DNA from: Actinomycetes bacterium | GTDB taxonomy: Bacteria > Actinomycetota > Actinomycetes > Actinomycetales > Microbacteriaceae | Reading direction: 5' to 3' | Assembly (NCBI GenBank): GCA_023386365.1 | Contig: JAEWJX010000117.1 | Span: 1 to 17,560 of the forward strand | Length of the DNA: 17,560 nucleotides | Shown: positions 1 through 7,292 of the stretch, piece after piece | How the letters are laid out: each line of letters opens with the position of its first letter | How positions within the stretch are numbered: the first letter of the stretch is position 1 | Program-made: the position numbers and the translations under genes | The notes under the pieces: generated by a model | What the model saw: the letters and a program-made list of their open reading frames with translations, nothing else | What the model was told of the DNA's origin: nothing | The model's database searches: none

Positions 1-255
1 GCCCCGGAGCCCGACGAGCGCGACGCCGCGCCGCGCCCCCCGCAGCGCGCATCCGCCCCCGCGCGGGCGCCGAAGCAGCAGCCGCAGGGAGCGAAGCCGG
101 TGAGCAAGCCGGCGGAGCGTCCGGGGCGCTACGGCGAGGCGGTCGTGCGCGAGGTCCTGAAGGCGAGCTTCATCGAAGAGGTGTCCCTCGCCCCCACCGA
201 CCGCCAGGTGCGGCTCGTCGAGGAGCCGGGTCCCGCCGGCCCCGGGGAGGGGTAG
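1..255 (+). CDS. dnaX: DNA polymerase III subunit gamma/tau, C-terminal end (partial)
   Basis: Frame 1 is open from the first base to a TAG at 253-255 and encodes the last 84 residues of a protein. The first ~40 residues are a low-complexity Pro/Ala/Arg/Lys-rich linker. The final ~45 hold a conserved-looking segment (RYGEAVVREVLKASFIEE) that matches the tail of actinobacterial DnaX. The family loads the sliding clamp and organises the replisome; the ATPase domain lies upstream of the window. The gene ends 3 bp before recR, and dnaX-recR adjacency is a very common bacterial arrangement that supports the call. The start is outside the window. The identification rests on the tail motif plus context. 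Confidence 0.85.
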   Translation, partial: APEPDERDAAPRPPQRASAPARAPKQQPQGAKPVSKPAERPGRYGEAVVREVLKASFIEEVSLAPTDRQVRLVEEPGPAGPGEG

Positions 256-258
256 CCG

Positions 259-855
259 GTGTACGAGGGCATCGTCCAGGACCTGATCGACGAGCTCGGA
301 CGCCTCCCCGGCATCGGCCCGAAGTCGGCGCAGCGGATCGCGTTCCACATCCTGCAGACTGAGAGCTTCGACACCACCCGCCTCGCCGAGATCCTCACCG
401 TCGTGCGCGAGAAGGTGAAGTTCTGCAACGTGTGCGGCAACGTCTCCGAGCAGGAGACGTGCGCCATCTGCCGTGACCCGCGCCGCAACTCGGCCACGAT
501 CTGTGTCGTCGAGGAGGCGAAGGACGTCGTGGCGATCGAACGCACCCGCGAGTTCCGCGGCCTCTACCACGTGCTCGGCGGCGCGATCAGCCCGATCGAC
601 GGCATCGGCCCCGACGATCTGCGCATCGCTCAGCTGCTGAAACGGCTCGCCAGCACCGAGGTCACCGAGGTCATCATCGCCACCGACCCGAACCTCGAGG
701 GGGAGGCGACCGCCACCTACCTCACCCGCCTGCTCGTGCAGCCGGGTCTCACGGTCACGCGCCTCGCATCCGGGCTGCCGGTCGGCGGCGACCTGGAGTA
801 CGCCGACGAGGTCACCCTGGGTCGCGCGTTCGAGGGCCGCCGCGTCGTCGAGTAG
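259..855 (+). CDS. recR: Recombination mediator protein RecR
   Basis: 198 residues, the usual RecR length. RecR acts with RecF and RecO to load RecA on gapped single-stranded DNA. Visible in order: an N-terminal helix-hairpin-helix (LPGIGPKSAQR, residues 16-26); a four-cysteine zinc finger (C56-x2-C59, C68-x2-C71); a Toprim domain from about residue 79 with the acidic VVEEAKD segment (83-89) and ATDPNLEGEAT (141-151); and the typical C-terminal LASGLPVGGDLEYAD segment (169-183). The GTG start at 259 is chosen because it is preceded by a GGGGAGGGG ribosome-binding site (244-252) that lies inside the end of dnaX. The 3-bp gap suggests co-transcription and translational coupling with dnaX. No key residue appears to be missing. 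Confidence 0.97.
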   Translation: MYEGIVQDLIDELGRLPGIGPKSAQRIAFHILQTESFDTTRLAEILTVVREKVKFCNVCGNVSEQETCAICRDPRRNSATICVVEEAKDVVAIERTREFRGLYHVLGGAISPIDGIGPDDLRIAQLLKRLASTEVTEVIIATDPNLEGEATATYLTRLLVQPGLTVTRLASGLPVGGDLEYADEVTLGRAFEGRRVVE

Positions 856-903
856 CGGGCGCCCTGCGGCGTAACCGTGCACCGGCCGGCATGTGCCGCT
901 GGA

Positions 904-909
904 TAGGAT
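904..909 (+). promoter_or_regulatory. Candidate -10 element for lysC
   Basis: TAGGAT fits the actinobacterial TAnnnT -10 consensus and sits 35 bases before the lysC start, giving a predicted 5' leader of about 28 bases that contains a GGAG ribosome-binding site (932-935). No convincing -35 is visible 17-18 bases upstream. The 89-bp recR-lysC gap is too short for a lysine riboswitch and shows no aptamer-like pattern. Confidence 0.45.
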
Positions 910-944
910 GACCTTCGTTCCCCATCCCCCTGGAGTGCCTTCCC

Positions 945-2210
945 GTGTCCCTCATCGTCCAGAAGTTCGGCGGTTCGAGCGTCGCCGACGCCGAGAGCAT
1001 CAAGCGGGTCGCGAAGCGCATCGTCGAGACGCGCAAGGCCGGTAATTCGGTCGTCGTCGCGGTGTCCGCCATGGGCGACACCACCGACGAACTCGTCGAC
1101 CTCGCCCACCAGGTGTCGCCGATCCCCGACCCGCGTGAGCTCGACATGCTGCTCACCACCGGCGAGCGCATCTCGATGGCGCTGCTGGCGATGGCGATCC
1201 GCGACATGGGCTACGAGGCCCGCTCCTACACGGGCAGCCAGGCCGGCATGATCACGGATGCGCAGCACGGCGCCGCGCGCATCGTGGATGTCACCCCGGG
1301 CCGGGTGCGTGAGGCGCTCGACGAGGGCGCCATCGCGATCGTCGCGGGCTTCCAGGGGTTCAACCGCGACAGCCGCGACATCACGACGCTGGGCCGCGGC
1401 GGCTCCGACACCACCGCGGTCGCCCTCGCGGCGGCCCTCGGAGCGGATGTCTGCGAGATCTACACCGACGTCGACGGCGTCTTCACCGCCGACCCGCGCG
1501 TGGTGCCGAAGGCCCGCAAGCTCGACCGCGTGACGAGCGAGGAGATGCTCGAACTCGCGGCGGCGGGTGCGAAGGTGCTGTATATCCGCGCGGTGGAATA
1601 CGCGCGACGTCACGGTGTGACGCTGCACGTCCGCTCGTCGTTCAACAACAACGAAGGCACCTGGGTCGTGAACCCGGTGGAGGGAGAGACCGTGGAAGAG
1701 CCGATCATCACGGGAGTCGCCGGAGACCTCAGCGAGGCGAAGATCACCGTCGTCGGTGTTCCGGATGTGCCCGGCAAGGCCGCCGACATCTTCACCATCG
1801 TCGCGAAGACGGGCGCCAACATCGACATGATCGTGCAGAACGTGTCGGCCGCCTCGACGGGGCTCACCGACATCTCGTTCACCCTCCCGAAGGTGGAGGG
1901 CGAGAAGGTGCTCACCGCTCTGCGCGCCGCGCAGCCGGATGCCGGGTTCGGGTCGCTGCAGTACGACGACCAGATCGGCAAGCTGGCGGTCGTCGGCGCC
2001 GGGATGCGCACGAGCGCCGGCGTCTCGGCCGCCCTGTTCCGGGCGCTGTCGGATGCGGGCATCAACATCGAGATGATCTCAACGTCGGAGATCCGCATCT
2101 CGGTGGTGACGCGCGCCGACACCCTCCCGCAGGCGATGCGGGTGGTGCATGCCGCGTTCGAACTCGACGGCGACTCGGACGCCGTGGTGCACGCCGGAAC
2201 CGGGCGGTAG
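945..2210 (+). CDS. lysC: Aspartate kinase (alpha subunit, with internal beta start)
   Basis: 421 residues. Aspartokinase phosphorylates L-aspartate, the first step toward lysine, threonine and methionine. The kinase domain (about 1-245) opens with KFGGSSVADAES (7-18) and carries TTGERIS (71-77) and TTLGRGGSDTTAVALAA (147-163). Two ACT domains follow (about 265-340 and 345-421), ending in VVHAGTGR as in Corynebacterium LysC. The length equals the 421-residue C. glutamicum alpha subunit, so numbering can be compared directly from memory: Ser301 is kept and position 311 is Ser instead of Thr. The GTG start at 945 follows GGAG at 932-935. An internal start probably produces a 172-residue beta subunit. 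asd, the next pathway gene, is not adjacent here; four other genes intervene. Confidence 0.97.
   Translation: MSLIVQKFGGSSVADAESIKRVAKRIVETRKAGNSVVVAVSAMGDTTDELVDLAHQVSPIPDPRELDMLLTTGERISMALLAMAIRDMGYEARSYTGSQAGMITDAQHGAARIVDVTPGRVREALDEGAIAIVAGFQGFNRDSRDITTLGRGGSDTTAVALAAALGADVCEIYTDVDGVFTADPRVVPKARKLDRVTSEEMLELAAAGAKVLYIRAVEYARRHGVTLHVRSSFNNNEGTWVVNPVEGETVEEPIITGVAGDLSEAKITVVGVPDVPGKAADIFTIVAKTGANIDMIVQNVSAASTGLTDISFTLPKVEGEKVLTALRAAQPDAGFGSLQYDDQIGKLAVVGAGMRTSAGVSAALFRALSDAGINIEMISTSEIRISVVTRADTLPQAMRVVHAAFELDGDSDAVVHAGTGR
1679..1694 (+). promoter_or_regulatory. Internal ribosome-binding site and GTG start for the LysC beta subunit
   Basis: Within lysC, GGAGGG (1679-1684) lies 7 bases before an in-frame GTG (1692-1694, codon 250). 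Initiation there would give a 172-residue protein consisting of the two ACT domains. In Corynebacterium glutamicum the aspartokinase beta subunit is likewise 172 residues, made from an internal start in the same gene, and forms an alpha2beta2 enzyme. The site, spacing and product length are read from the sequence; use of the site here is inferred. Confidence 0.75.
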
Positions 2211-2227
2211 GCAGCACCCTTCATGCG

Positions 2228-2242
2228 CACCCTCGCAGGGTG
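2228..2242 (+). terminator. Small hairpin downstream of lysC, possible terminator
   Basis: CACCCT-CGC-AGGGTG forms a perfect 6-bp stem with a 3-base loop, 17 bases after the lysC stop and before the promoter of the next gene. A CTCTTT follows about 8 bases later, but there is no immediate T-tract. It may end lysC transcription; the support is structural only. Confidence 0.35.
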
Positions 2243-2252
2243 AGCACACCTC

Positions 2253-2281
2253 TTTACCTCGGATGCGTCCGTCGGCATACT
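2253..2281 (+). promoter_or_regulatory. Promoter for the 720-residue membrane protein gene
   Basis: TTTACC (2253-2258) and CATACT (2276-2281) are spaced by exactly 17 bp, a reasonable -35/-10 pair. The predicted transcript would start near 2288 and carry a TGGAGG ribosome-binding site (2301-2306) six bases before the GTG start. This suggests the gene is transcribed separately from lysC. Confidence 0.45.
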
Positions 2282-2312
2282 GTGCAGCACATCCCTCAGA
2301 TGGAGGTGCCGA

Positions 2313-4475
2313 GTGGAGCGCGCGTACGGAGACGGCCGGGGTCGTGTCGGGAGCCGGTGGTTGGCTGCCGACGAGCTCGATCTGTTCTTCGGGTTGTGCG
2401 AGGCGCGCGGTCTCGACTCCGGGAGCTTCCCGGAGCGGGAGCGCATCGAGCAGATGATGCGCACCTGCCGGGAGGTCGTGCGGGGGGTGTTCGCCGAGGG
2501 TGATGGCGGCGAGATCCTGGTCGGTGCGGCCGTCATCTGGCCGCTGCGTGCGGGGGCGCAGGAGCGTATCGCCGACCGGAGGATCGCCGATGGGCGCGGG
2601 ATCACGCGGAAGGATCTCGAGTCGTCGTGGTCGCGCGCCCGGTACGCGTACATCGCGTGCGTGGTCGCCCGGGAGCATTGCGGGTCCCAGGTGATGAGCG
2701 CGGTCCGCATCGACATCGAGACTCTCGGCGCGAAGGTCCTCGCCGTGTACACGCGCCCGTCGACGCCCGAGGGTAGGCGGGCGGTCGACCGCTACCGGTT
2801 CGAGCCGCTGTGGCCGGGGGGCGAGATCTTCGAGCGCCGGCTGGAGTCCCCGCAGCGCTGGCGCCTGGGCCGTTCCCGGATCCGGCGCCAGCTGCCGGAG
2901 CTGTGGCGCCGCGGGGAGCTCAGCTACTACGACAACATGACCCGCGGTTTCGCGAGCGTCGCGCGGGCCGGCAAGTGGGGGCTTCTGTTCGTCTACGGTG
3001 TGCTTCTCGTGGCGACGATCGCGAGTGCGCTCTCGGGGGTCGTGGTGCCGTTCGACGAGGAGGTGCGTCGGTCGCTTGTCGCGCCGCTGATCTCGTCGGC
3101 GGCGACGCTCGGCGGTCTCGCGACCACGGTGTTCTTCCTGACTGCGCAGCTGAAGATCACCGGCGTCAGCCAGTACGGCCTCACCGCGCTGTACCGTTTC
3201 CGCGACTATGCGCCGGTCTTGGGGTCCAGCTTCGCAACGATCGCGGCGGCGGTCGCGACCATCCTCTCGGCGCCTCCGCGTGCGGATTCGTATCTGCTGT
3301 TCGCGCTCATCTCGCTCGGGCTCCTGATGGTGTCGATCGTGCTGCAGTCGATCGACCTCATCACCAACATGGATCCGGTGACGGTGGCGCGCAAGTTCCT
3401 CGGGAGGGTGAACGGCGACCAGGCCGAGCAGTGGGGTCTGGCGAAGGTGCGCATCAACATGCCGGATGACGGCCATGACGCGGTCTTCGACATCCGCCTG
3501 AAGTCGCACCGTTCCAACTTCGGTTTGCGTGATCCGCTGATGCCGGTGCACGAGATCCTGCAGAAGGCGTCGAAGCAGCGCTACGGCCAGATCGTGTCGT
3601 GCATGGCGGAGCAGATCGTGGGCGCCTATGACGGCGAATGGACGATGCAGTTCCCGGACATCCACCGCTGGCACACGGCGGCCCGCGCAGGGGATCCACG
3701 GGCGCCGGGGCTCGACGACGGTCAGTGGTCGCAGGAGGGCGCGGCGCTGCGGCTGCAGTTGGCGATGCTGTACCTGCACTACCTCCGTCGCGTGCACCGC
3801 AACCGCACGTTCGACCTCACCGCTGACGACCGCCGTCAGACGGCCCAGTTCGTGATCAGTCGTCTGATCGTCGTGCTGGCCCGCGATAGCCGCCTCGACG
3901 AGGATCACCGCGATGGTCCGGTGCAGGTGCTCAAGACGCGGCAGGAGTTCGAGCAGGTGCTCCGCCTGTGCGTCATCGTGGTGACGCTGATCGGTTCCGA
4001 CTTCCGCACGGGGGCGCACCGGATCGAACCGTCGGGCCGGCCCGACAGCCTCATGGCGTTCGTCTATGCGATCAAGGCGCTGCAGTTGGCGGGCTTCGGC
4101 GAGCTGTCGGCGGATGCGGCGGAGGCGCTCGCCTGGCTGCTGGAGTCGCCGAATCTGAGCCGCGCCGATATCCAGTTCGCGCTCGAGGAGCTCGCGTTCG
4201 ATCCCGATCTGCGAGCGATCGTGGTCGACGCGCACGGCGACGCGGCGCGACTCGAGCGTCCGCGCATCCTGGAGCCTGTCGGCGACCGCGAGCACCCGTG
4301 GAAGGCGTTCGAGGATGAGGTGCGCGCCACGCGTATGAGCGTCGCCGCCGAACGGGAGGCTGCGGCTGTGAAGGATGCAGTCGGTCGGCTGCTCGCCGAG
4401 GAGGCGGCCCGGGCGGTGCTCGAGGGGCGGGAGCCGCTCGACCCGCCGGCCGACGACGAGCGGGCTGCTTCCTAG
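2313..4475 (+). CDS. Large four-helix membrane protein with a GNAT-like N-terminal region
   Basis: 720 residues; I do not recognise the family. Residues 1-180 resemble a GNAT acetyltransferase fold: two strand-like segments (GEILVGAAVIWPL, 67-79, and YAYIACVVAREHCG, 111-124), then KVLAVYTRPS and a GRRAVDRYRFEPLW segment (154-167) like the GNAT C-terminal helix and strand. The acetyl-CoA motif is incomplete, so this is tentative. Four hydrophobic segments follow at about 222-245, 257-280, 300-320 and 327-350. The remaining ~370 residues look soluble and mostly helical, with an acidic tail. The GTG at 2313 is preceded by TGGAGG at a good distance. The gene converges on the SPFH operon, and the two stop codons overlap in CTAG. 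Function unknown; a membrane-anchored sensor is only a guess. Confidence 0.85.
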   Translation: MERAYGDGRGRVGSRWLAADELDLFFGLCEARGLDSGSFPERERIEQMMRTCREVVRGVFAEGDGGEILVGAAVIWPLRAGAQERIADRRIADGRGITRKDLESSWSRARYAYIACVVAREHCGSQVMSAVRIDIETLGAKVLAVYTRPSTPEGRRAVDRYRFEPLWPGGEIFERRLESPQRWRLGRSRIRRQLPELWRRGELSYYDNMTRGFASVARAGKWGLLFVYGVLLVATIASALSGVVVPFDEEVRRSLVAPLISSAATLGGLATTVFFLTAQLKITGVSQYGLTALYRFRDYAPVLGSSFATIAAAVATILSAPPRADSYLLFALISLGLLMVSIVLQSIDLITNMDPVTVARKFLGRVNGDQAEQWGLAKVRINMPDDGHDAVFDIRLKSHRSNFGLRDPLMPVHEILQKASKQRYGQIVSCMAEQIVGAYDGEWTMQFPDIHRWHTAARAGDPRAPGLDDGQWSQEGAALRLQLAMLYLHYLRRVHRNRTFDLTADDRRQTAQFVISRLIVVLARDSRLDEDHRDGPVQVLKTRQEFEQVLRLCVIVVTLIGSDFRTGAHRIEPSGRPDSLMAFVYAIKALQLAGFGELSADAAEALAWLLESPNLSRADIQFALEELAFDPDLRAIVVDAHGDAARLERPRILEPVGDREHPWKAFEDEVRATRMSVAAEREAAAVKDAVGRLLAEEAARAVLEGREPLDPPADDERAAS

Positions 4476-4735
4476 ACCCGCTGGCGCGGCTTGTCGGAGT
4501 TCATCCCCTGGATGCGCGAGTCGCGGGTGCCGTTGTTGGTGCCGACTTTCACGTCGCCGCCGGTCATGTTGCTGACGACGATCTCGGTCTCGTGTTCGTA
4601 CGCGTGACTCTTGTCGGTGTTGCGGTACGCCATCCACACGGCCCAGTAGAACGAGGCCGCGCCGACGGGGCCGAGGGCGAGCAGCCATCCGACCCAGTCG
4701 TCGGATGCGAGGACGATCGGTGCGAGGTGCAGCAT
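4472..4735 (-). CDS. Small membrane protein, last gene of the SPFH operon
   Basis: 87 residues. One hydrophobic segment at about 15-37 (WVGWLLALGPVGAASFYWAVWM) is followed by YRNTDKSHAYEHET (37-50) and a polar tail rich in Gly, Asn and Arg. There is no cleavable signal peptide, and the tail is probably cytoplasmic. The ATG at 4735 lies 13 bp after the stop of the zinc-ribbon gene, so the two are probably co-transcribed. I infer it is a partner of the SPFH and zinc-ribbon proteins, in the place taken by membrane protein YdjH in Bacillus, but no sequence similarity to YdjH is claimed. Its TAG overlaps the TAG of the convergent 720-residue gene. Confidence 0.8.
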   Translation of the reverse strand: MLHLAPIVLASDDWVGWLLALGPVGAASFYWAVWMAYRNTDKSHAYEHETEIVVSNMTGGDVKVGTNNGTRDSRIQGMNSDKPRQRV

Positions 4736-4748
4736 CTTCCCGTTCCTG

Positions 4749-5969
4749 TCAGCTGTTGGCGACGATCGCGATGGCGACCGCTTCGAGGATGGTGCCGAGC
4801 GTCAGGGCGACGAGCAGCAGCTTGGGCACGCTGACCGGCACGCTGCCCATGGTCTCGCCGGTGCGCCCGTTGACGGCGATGTAGTGCAGGAACGCGCGCC
4901 CGTCGGATTTGCGTTCGTAGTACGAGTACAGCCACACGGGCAGCAGCACGGCCACCCACCGGGTGCCTTTGATGTCGACGCGTTCCGACTCCCACCGGAT
5001 GCCGCGGTCGTAGGCGCCGGCGGATTCGGTGGCTTTCTGCCGCGCGATGCTGAGCAGCTGGTGCTGCACGGTGGGCATGATCGCGTCGATGTTGAGGTCG
5101 CGCTTCTCGGAGGTGAACTCGCCCATGTAGCGCGCGTCGTAGGCGACCGCGTTGGTGGTGTCGAAGGGCAGGATCGTGTTGATGACGTTGTTGGTGTTGT
5201 CGCGGGTGTCCTGGTTGAGGCGCGCCGACGACGACTCGACGGTCAGGTCGTCGACGGTGAAGTCGAAGGTGCGGTTCACCTGGTACACGTCGGCGTCGTA
5301 GTAGGTCTTCTTGTTGTCGTCGGTGCCGCGGGTGTACCGGCGTGTCTCGATCTCGCCGTAGCCGCCGACGTCGCCGTGCAGGTTCCCGTCGACGAGCAGG
5401 TAGGGCATGTAGACGCCGACGACGTTCTCGGGGACGAACTGCTCTTTGAACTTCTTGAGCGCGAACGTGCGCCGACGCCCGGCGAACTTGCGGACGTGTT
5501 CGACGGCCTGCGCGTGCGTCACCGTGAACGGGAGAAGCGCATCCGGCACCGCGCCGTTGGGGATCTGCGTGTTCTGCGACAGCGTCTGGCGGCACCAGTG
5601 GCAGCGCGCCTGCAGGTGCCGTTCGGTGTTGATCACCACCTCGGCGCCGCATCCCTGGCATTTCATGGTGATGAGGTTGGAGGCGCCCGAGTCGATGTCG
5701 GACACACCGCTGGTGAGCACGGTGCCCTGCAGTTCCGACACGGGGGAGTCGAATCCGGTGGCGACGTTGAAGTTGCCCGGCTCCCATTCGTAGCGGCAGA
5801 ACGCGCACCGCAGCTTGTTGGTGCCGACGATGGGGCCGATCTCGGTCGACCCGCATCGGGGGCACTTGTCGAGGCCGTCGGTGCGGTCGTTGCCGGTGTC
5901 GACGGCTGCGGGTTCTGCTGCCGCCGGTTCCAGCGGCTCCGGAACCGGCGGGATGTTCGGGTCGCTCAT
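4749..5969 (-). CDS. TFIIB-type double zinc-ribbon membrane protein (YdjG-like)
   Basis: 406 residues. After a Pro/Ala/Glu-rich N-terminus there are two zinc ribbons: C36-x2-C39 with C55-x2-C58, and C104-x2-C107 with C123-x2-C126. A mixed central domain follows (PYLLVDGNLHGDVGGYGEIETRR region, from about 189). Near the C-terminus is VLLPVWLYSYYERKSDGRAF (341-360) and the VNGRTGETMGSVP block (366-378) typical of this family, then one hydrophobic segment (about 382-404), so it is probably tail-anchored. Bacterial relatives are annotated as TFIIB-type zinc-ribbon proteins. Bacillus YdjG works with SPFH protein YdjI at the membrane; the role here is inferred from that pairing. The ATG at 5969 lacks a clear ribosome-binding site, and the 15-bp gap to the SPFH gene suggests coupling. 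Confidence 0.85.
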   Translation of the reverse strand: MSDPNIPPVPEPLEPAAAEPAAVDTGNDRTDGLDKCPRCGSTEIGPIVGTNKLRCAFCRYEWEPGNFNVATGFDSPVSELQGTVLTSGVSDIDSGASNLITMKCQGCGAEVVINTERHLQARCHWCRQTLSQNTQIPNGAVPDALLPFTVTHAQAVEHVRKFAGRRRTFALKKFKEQFVPENVVGVYMPYLLVDGNLHGDVGGYGEIETRRYTRGTDDNKKTYYDADVYQVNRTFDFTVDDLTVESSSARLNQDTRDNTNNVINTILPFDTTNAVAYDARYMGEFTSEKRDLNIDAIMPTVQHQLLSIARQKATESAGAYDRGIRWESERVDIKGTRWVAVLLPVWLYSYYERKSDGRAFLHYIAVNGRTGETMGSVPVSVPKLLLVALTLGTILEAVAIAIVANS

Positions 5970-5984
5970 CGTTGGGGGCCGCGG

Positions 5985-7157
5985 CTACGAGCCGAGGACC
6001 TTGTTCTTCAGTGCGTCGTAGTCGTCCTGCGTGATGAGGCCGGCGTCGAGCATCTGCTTCGCCTGGGTGAGCTTGGCGATCGGGTCGTCGGCGGCGGGGG
6101 CCGCTGCCGGGGCGGCGGGCGCGGGCGCGGGCGCCGGGGCGACAGGCTGCTGCAGTCCGCCGAGCCCGACGGTGCCTGCGGCCATGCCGAGGCCCACGAG
6201 CCCCGCGCCGCCGCCGGTCTCGCCGGCGCTCTCGAAGCCCTGCGCGACGGAGGCCTGCAGGTTGGAGTTGCCGCGGGCGCCCGAGAGGGCGTCGGCGCGC
6301 TTGACCTTCGACAGCAGCTCGGTGGTGTCGGCGTCGTACTCGATGGAGATGATCGCGGTCGACACGATCTCGAGGCCGCGGTTGGCCTTCCACGAGTAGC
6401 CCTCTTCGACGGCCGCGCCGAGGCTCTGCGCGAAGCCGAGCGAGTCGGACTGGATCTGCGTGATGCGGGTCTTGGCGGGGTCGTTGGTGTACTTCGAGAA
6501 CGCGGGAGCGAGCGCCGAGATGACCTCGTTGAACAGCTGGGTCGCTGCGTCGTTGTTGAGGTCGGTGAAGTCGAAGACCGTGCCAGAGGTGAAGTAGGTG
6601 GCCGGCACGAAGTTCTTGATGAAGAGGATCGGGTCGACGATGCGCAGCGTGTAGGTGCCGCGGGTGAGGGCGCCCACCTGGGTGCCGAGCCAGGCGTCGT
6701 CCCAGTAGATCTCGCTCTGGGTGCCGAAGCGGTTGTTGGGCAGCTCCTTGAGGCTCACGTAGTAGGCGGCCTGCTGCGATCCGGGGATGCCGCCGCGCTT
6801 GAAGCGTTCCCAGCTCTGCTTGATCACGGGGCTGAGGAATCCGTTGCCTGCGAGGAACGACTGGCTGTTCACGTCGTCGCTCTGCCAGGTGTAGCCGCCC
6901 GGTTCGGCGACAAGGCCCGTGATCTCCCCGTCCTGCAGGGTGATGAGGCCGTAGCCCTCGGGGATCACGATCTTCGACCCGTTGGTGATGATGTTCTCGG
7001 AGCCCTTGGTGTTGGAGCCGCGGCCCGCGTTGGTCTCCTGCTTGACCGCCGGGAACAGGGCAGCGGTGGGCTGCACGTTCGGCACTGTGTAGAAGTCGAT
7101 CCACTGGTCGGCGAACGTCCCGCCGATCGCACCGGCGAAAGCCTTGATGAAGCCCAT
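5985..7157 (-). CDS. SPFH-domain protein with C-terminal SHOCT domain (YdjI-like)
   Basis: 390 residues, first gene of a three-gene operon. Residues 1-60 match the N-terminus of the YdjI/'virion core protein' type of SPFH protein (WIDFYTVPNVQPTAALFPAV, about 19-38). An SPFH domain spans about 60-280, including VIPEGYGLITLQDGEITG (64-81). A Gly-rich stretch (310-335) and a Pro/Ala linker (337-356) lead to a SHOCT domain (about 358-390: DPIAKLTQAKQMLDAGLI, then DYDALK). No membrane helix is visible, so membrane attachment may depend on the zinc-ribbon and 87-residue partners. The ATG at 7157 is chosen over upstream starts because GAAGGAG precedes it by 6 bases and the family homology begins there. 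The old 'virion' label does not imply a phage origin. Confidence 0.92.
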   Translation of the reverse strand: MGFIKAFAGAIGGTFADQWIDFYTVPNVQPTAALFPAVKQETNAGRGSNTKGSENIITNGSKIVIPEGYGLITLQDGEITGLVAEPGGYTWQSDDVNSQSFLAGNGFLSPVIKQSWERFKRGGIPGSQQAAYYVSLKELPNNRFGTQSEIYWDDAWLGTQVGALTRGTYTLRIVDPILFIKNFVPATYFTSGTVFDFTDLNNDAATQLFNEVISALAPAFSKYTNDPAKTRITQIQSDSLGFAQSLGAAVEEGYSWKANRGLEIVSTAIISIEYDADTTELLSKVKRADALSGARGNSNLQASVAQGFESAGETGGGAGLVGLGMAAGTVGLGGLQQPVAPAPAPAPAAPAAAPAADDPIAKLTQAKQMLDAGLITQDDYDALKNKVLGS

Positions 7158-7186
7158 CTGACACTCCTTCGGGTTTGTACCTGCAC

Positions 7187-7192
7187 AGGCTA
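7187..7192 (-). promoter_or_regulatory. Candidate -10 element for the SPFH operon
   Basis: On the - strand TAGCCT fits TAnnnT and would start transcription about 23 bases before the SPFH start codon, leaving room for the GAAGGAG ribosome-binding site. The -35 position 17 bp upstream reads GGACGG and lies inside one arm of the inverted repeat at 7205-7259, so a bound protein could affect this promoter. Confidence 0.4.
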
Positions 7193-7204
7193 GCGAACGC
7201 AGGT

Positions 7205-7259
7205 GCCATCCGTCCCTGGGACTTCGCCGATCCATGGCAGGAGGTGGTGGACGGATGGC
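7205..7259. repeat. 11-bp perfect inverted repeat in a divergent promoter region
   Basis: GCCATCCGTCC (7205-7215) is exactly repeated in reverse complement at 7249-7259, separated by 33 bases, within the 147-bp gap between the SPFH operon and asd. The left arm covers the predicted -35 of the SPFH operon; the right arm lies just upstream of the asd promoter. The arms are 44 bp apart, about four helical turns, so they lie on the same DNA face. A pair of binding sites for a dimeric or looping regulator is inferred. Confidence 0.5.
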
Positions 7260-7292
7260 GGTCGCTCGCAGGTCACGGAATGCGGGCGCCGG

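Noticed and set aside
856..944. Lysine riboswitch upstream of lysC
   Set aside because: The gap is 89 bp and the predicted leader only about 28 bases; no aptamer-like helices are visible.
2079..4688. Very long - strand open frame (869 codons) opposite the 720-residue membrane protein
   Set aside because: Its translation is Arg/His/Asp-rich with no domain, while the + strand frame has membrane helices, a promoter and a ribosome-binding site. Long antisense frames are expected in DNA this rich in GC.
5985..7157. Phage origin suggested by the 'virion core protein' label of YdjI-type SPFH proteins
   Set aside because: The label is historical. No capsid, terminase, integrase or attachment site is present and the neighbours are housekeeping genes.
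4564..7209. 881-codon - strand frame and 769-codon + strand frame across the SPFH/zinc-ribbon region
   Set aside because: Both are low-complexity translations (His/Arg- or Val/Gly-rich). The zinc ribbons, SPFH and SHOCT domains lie in the chosen frames.
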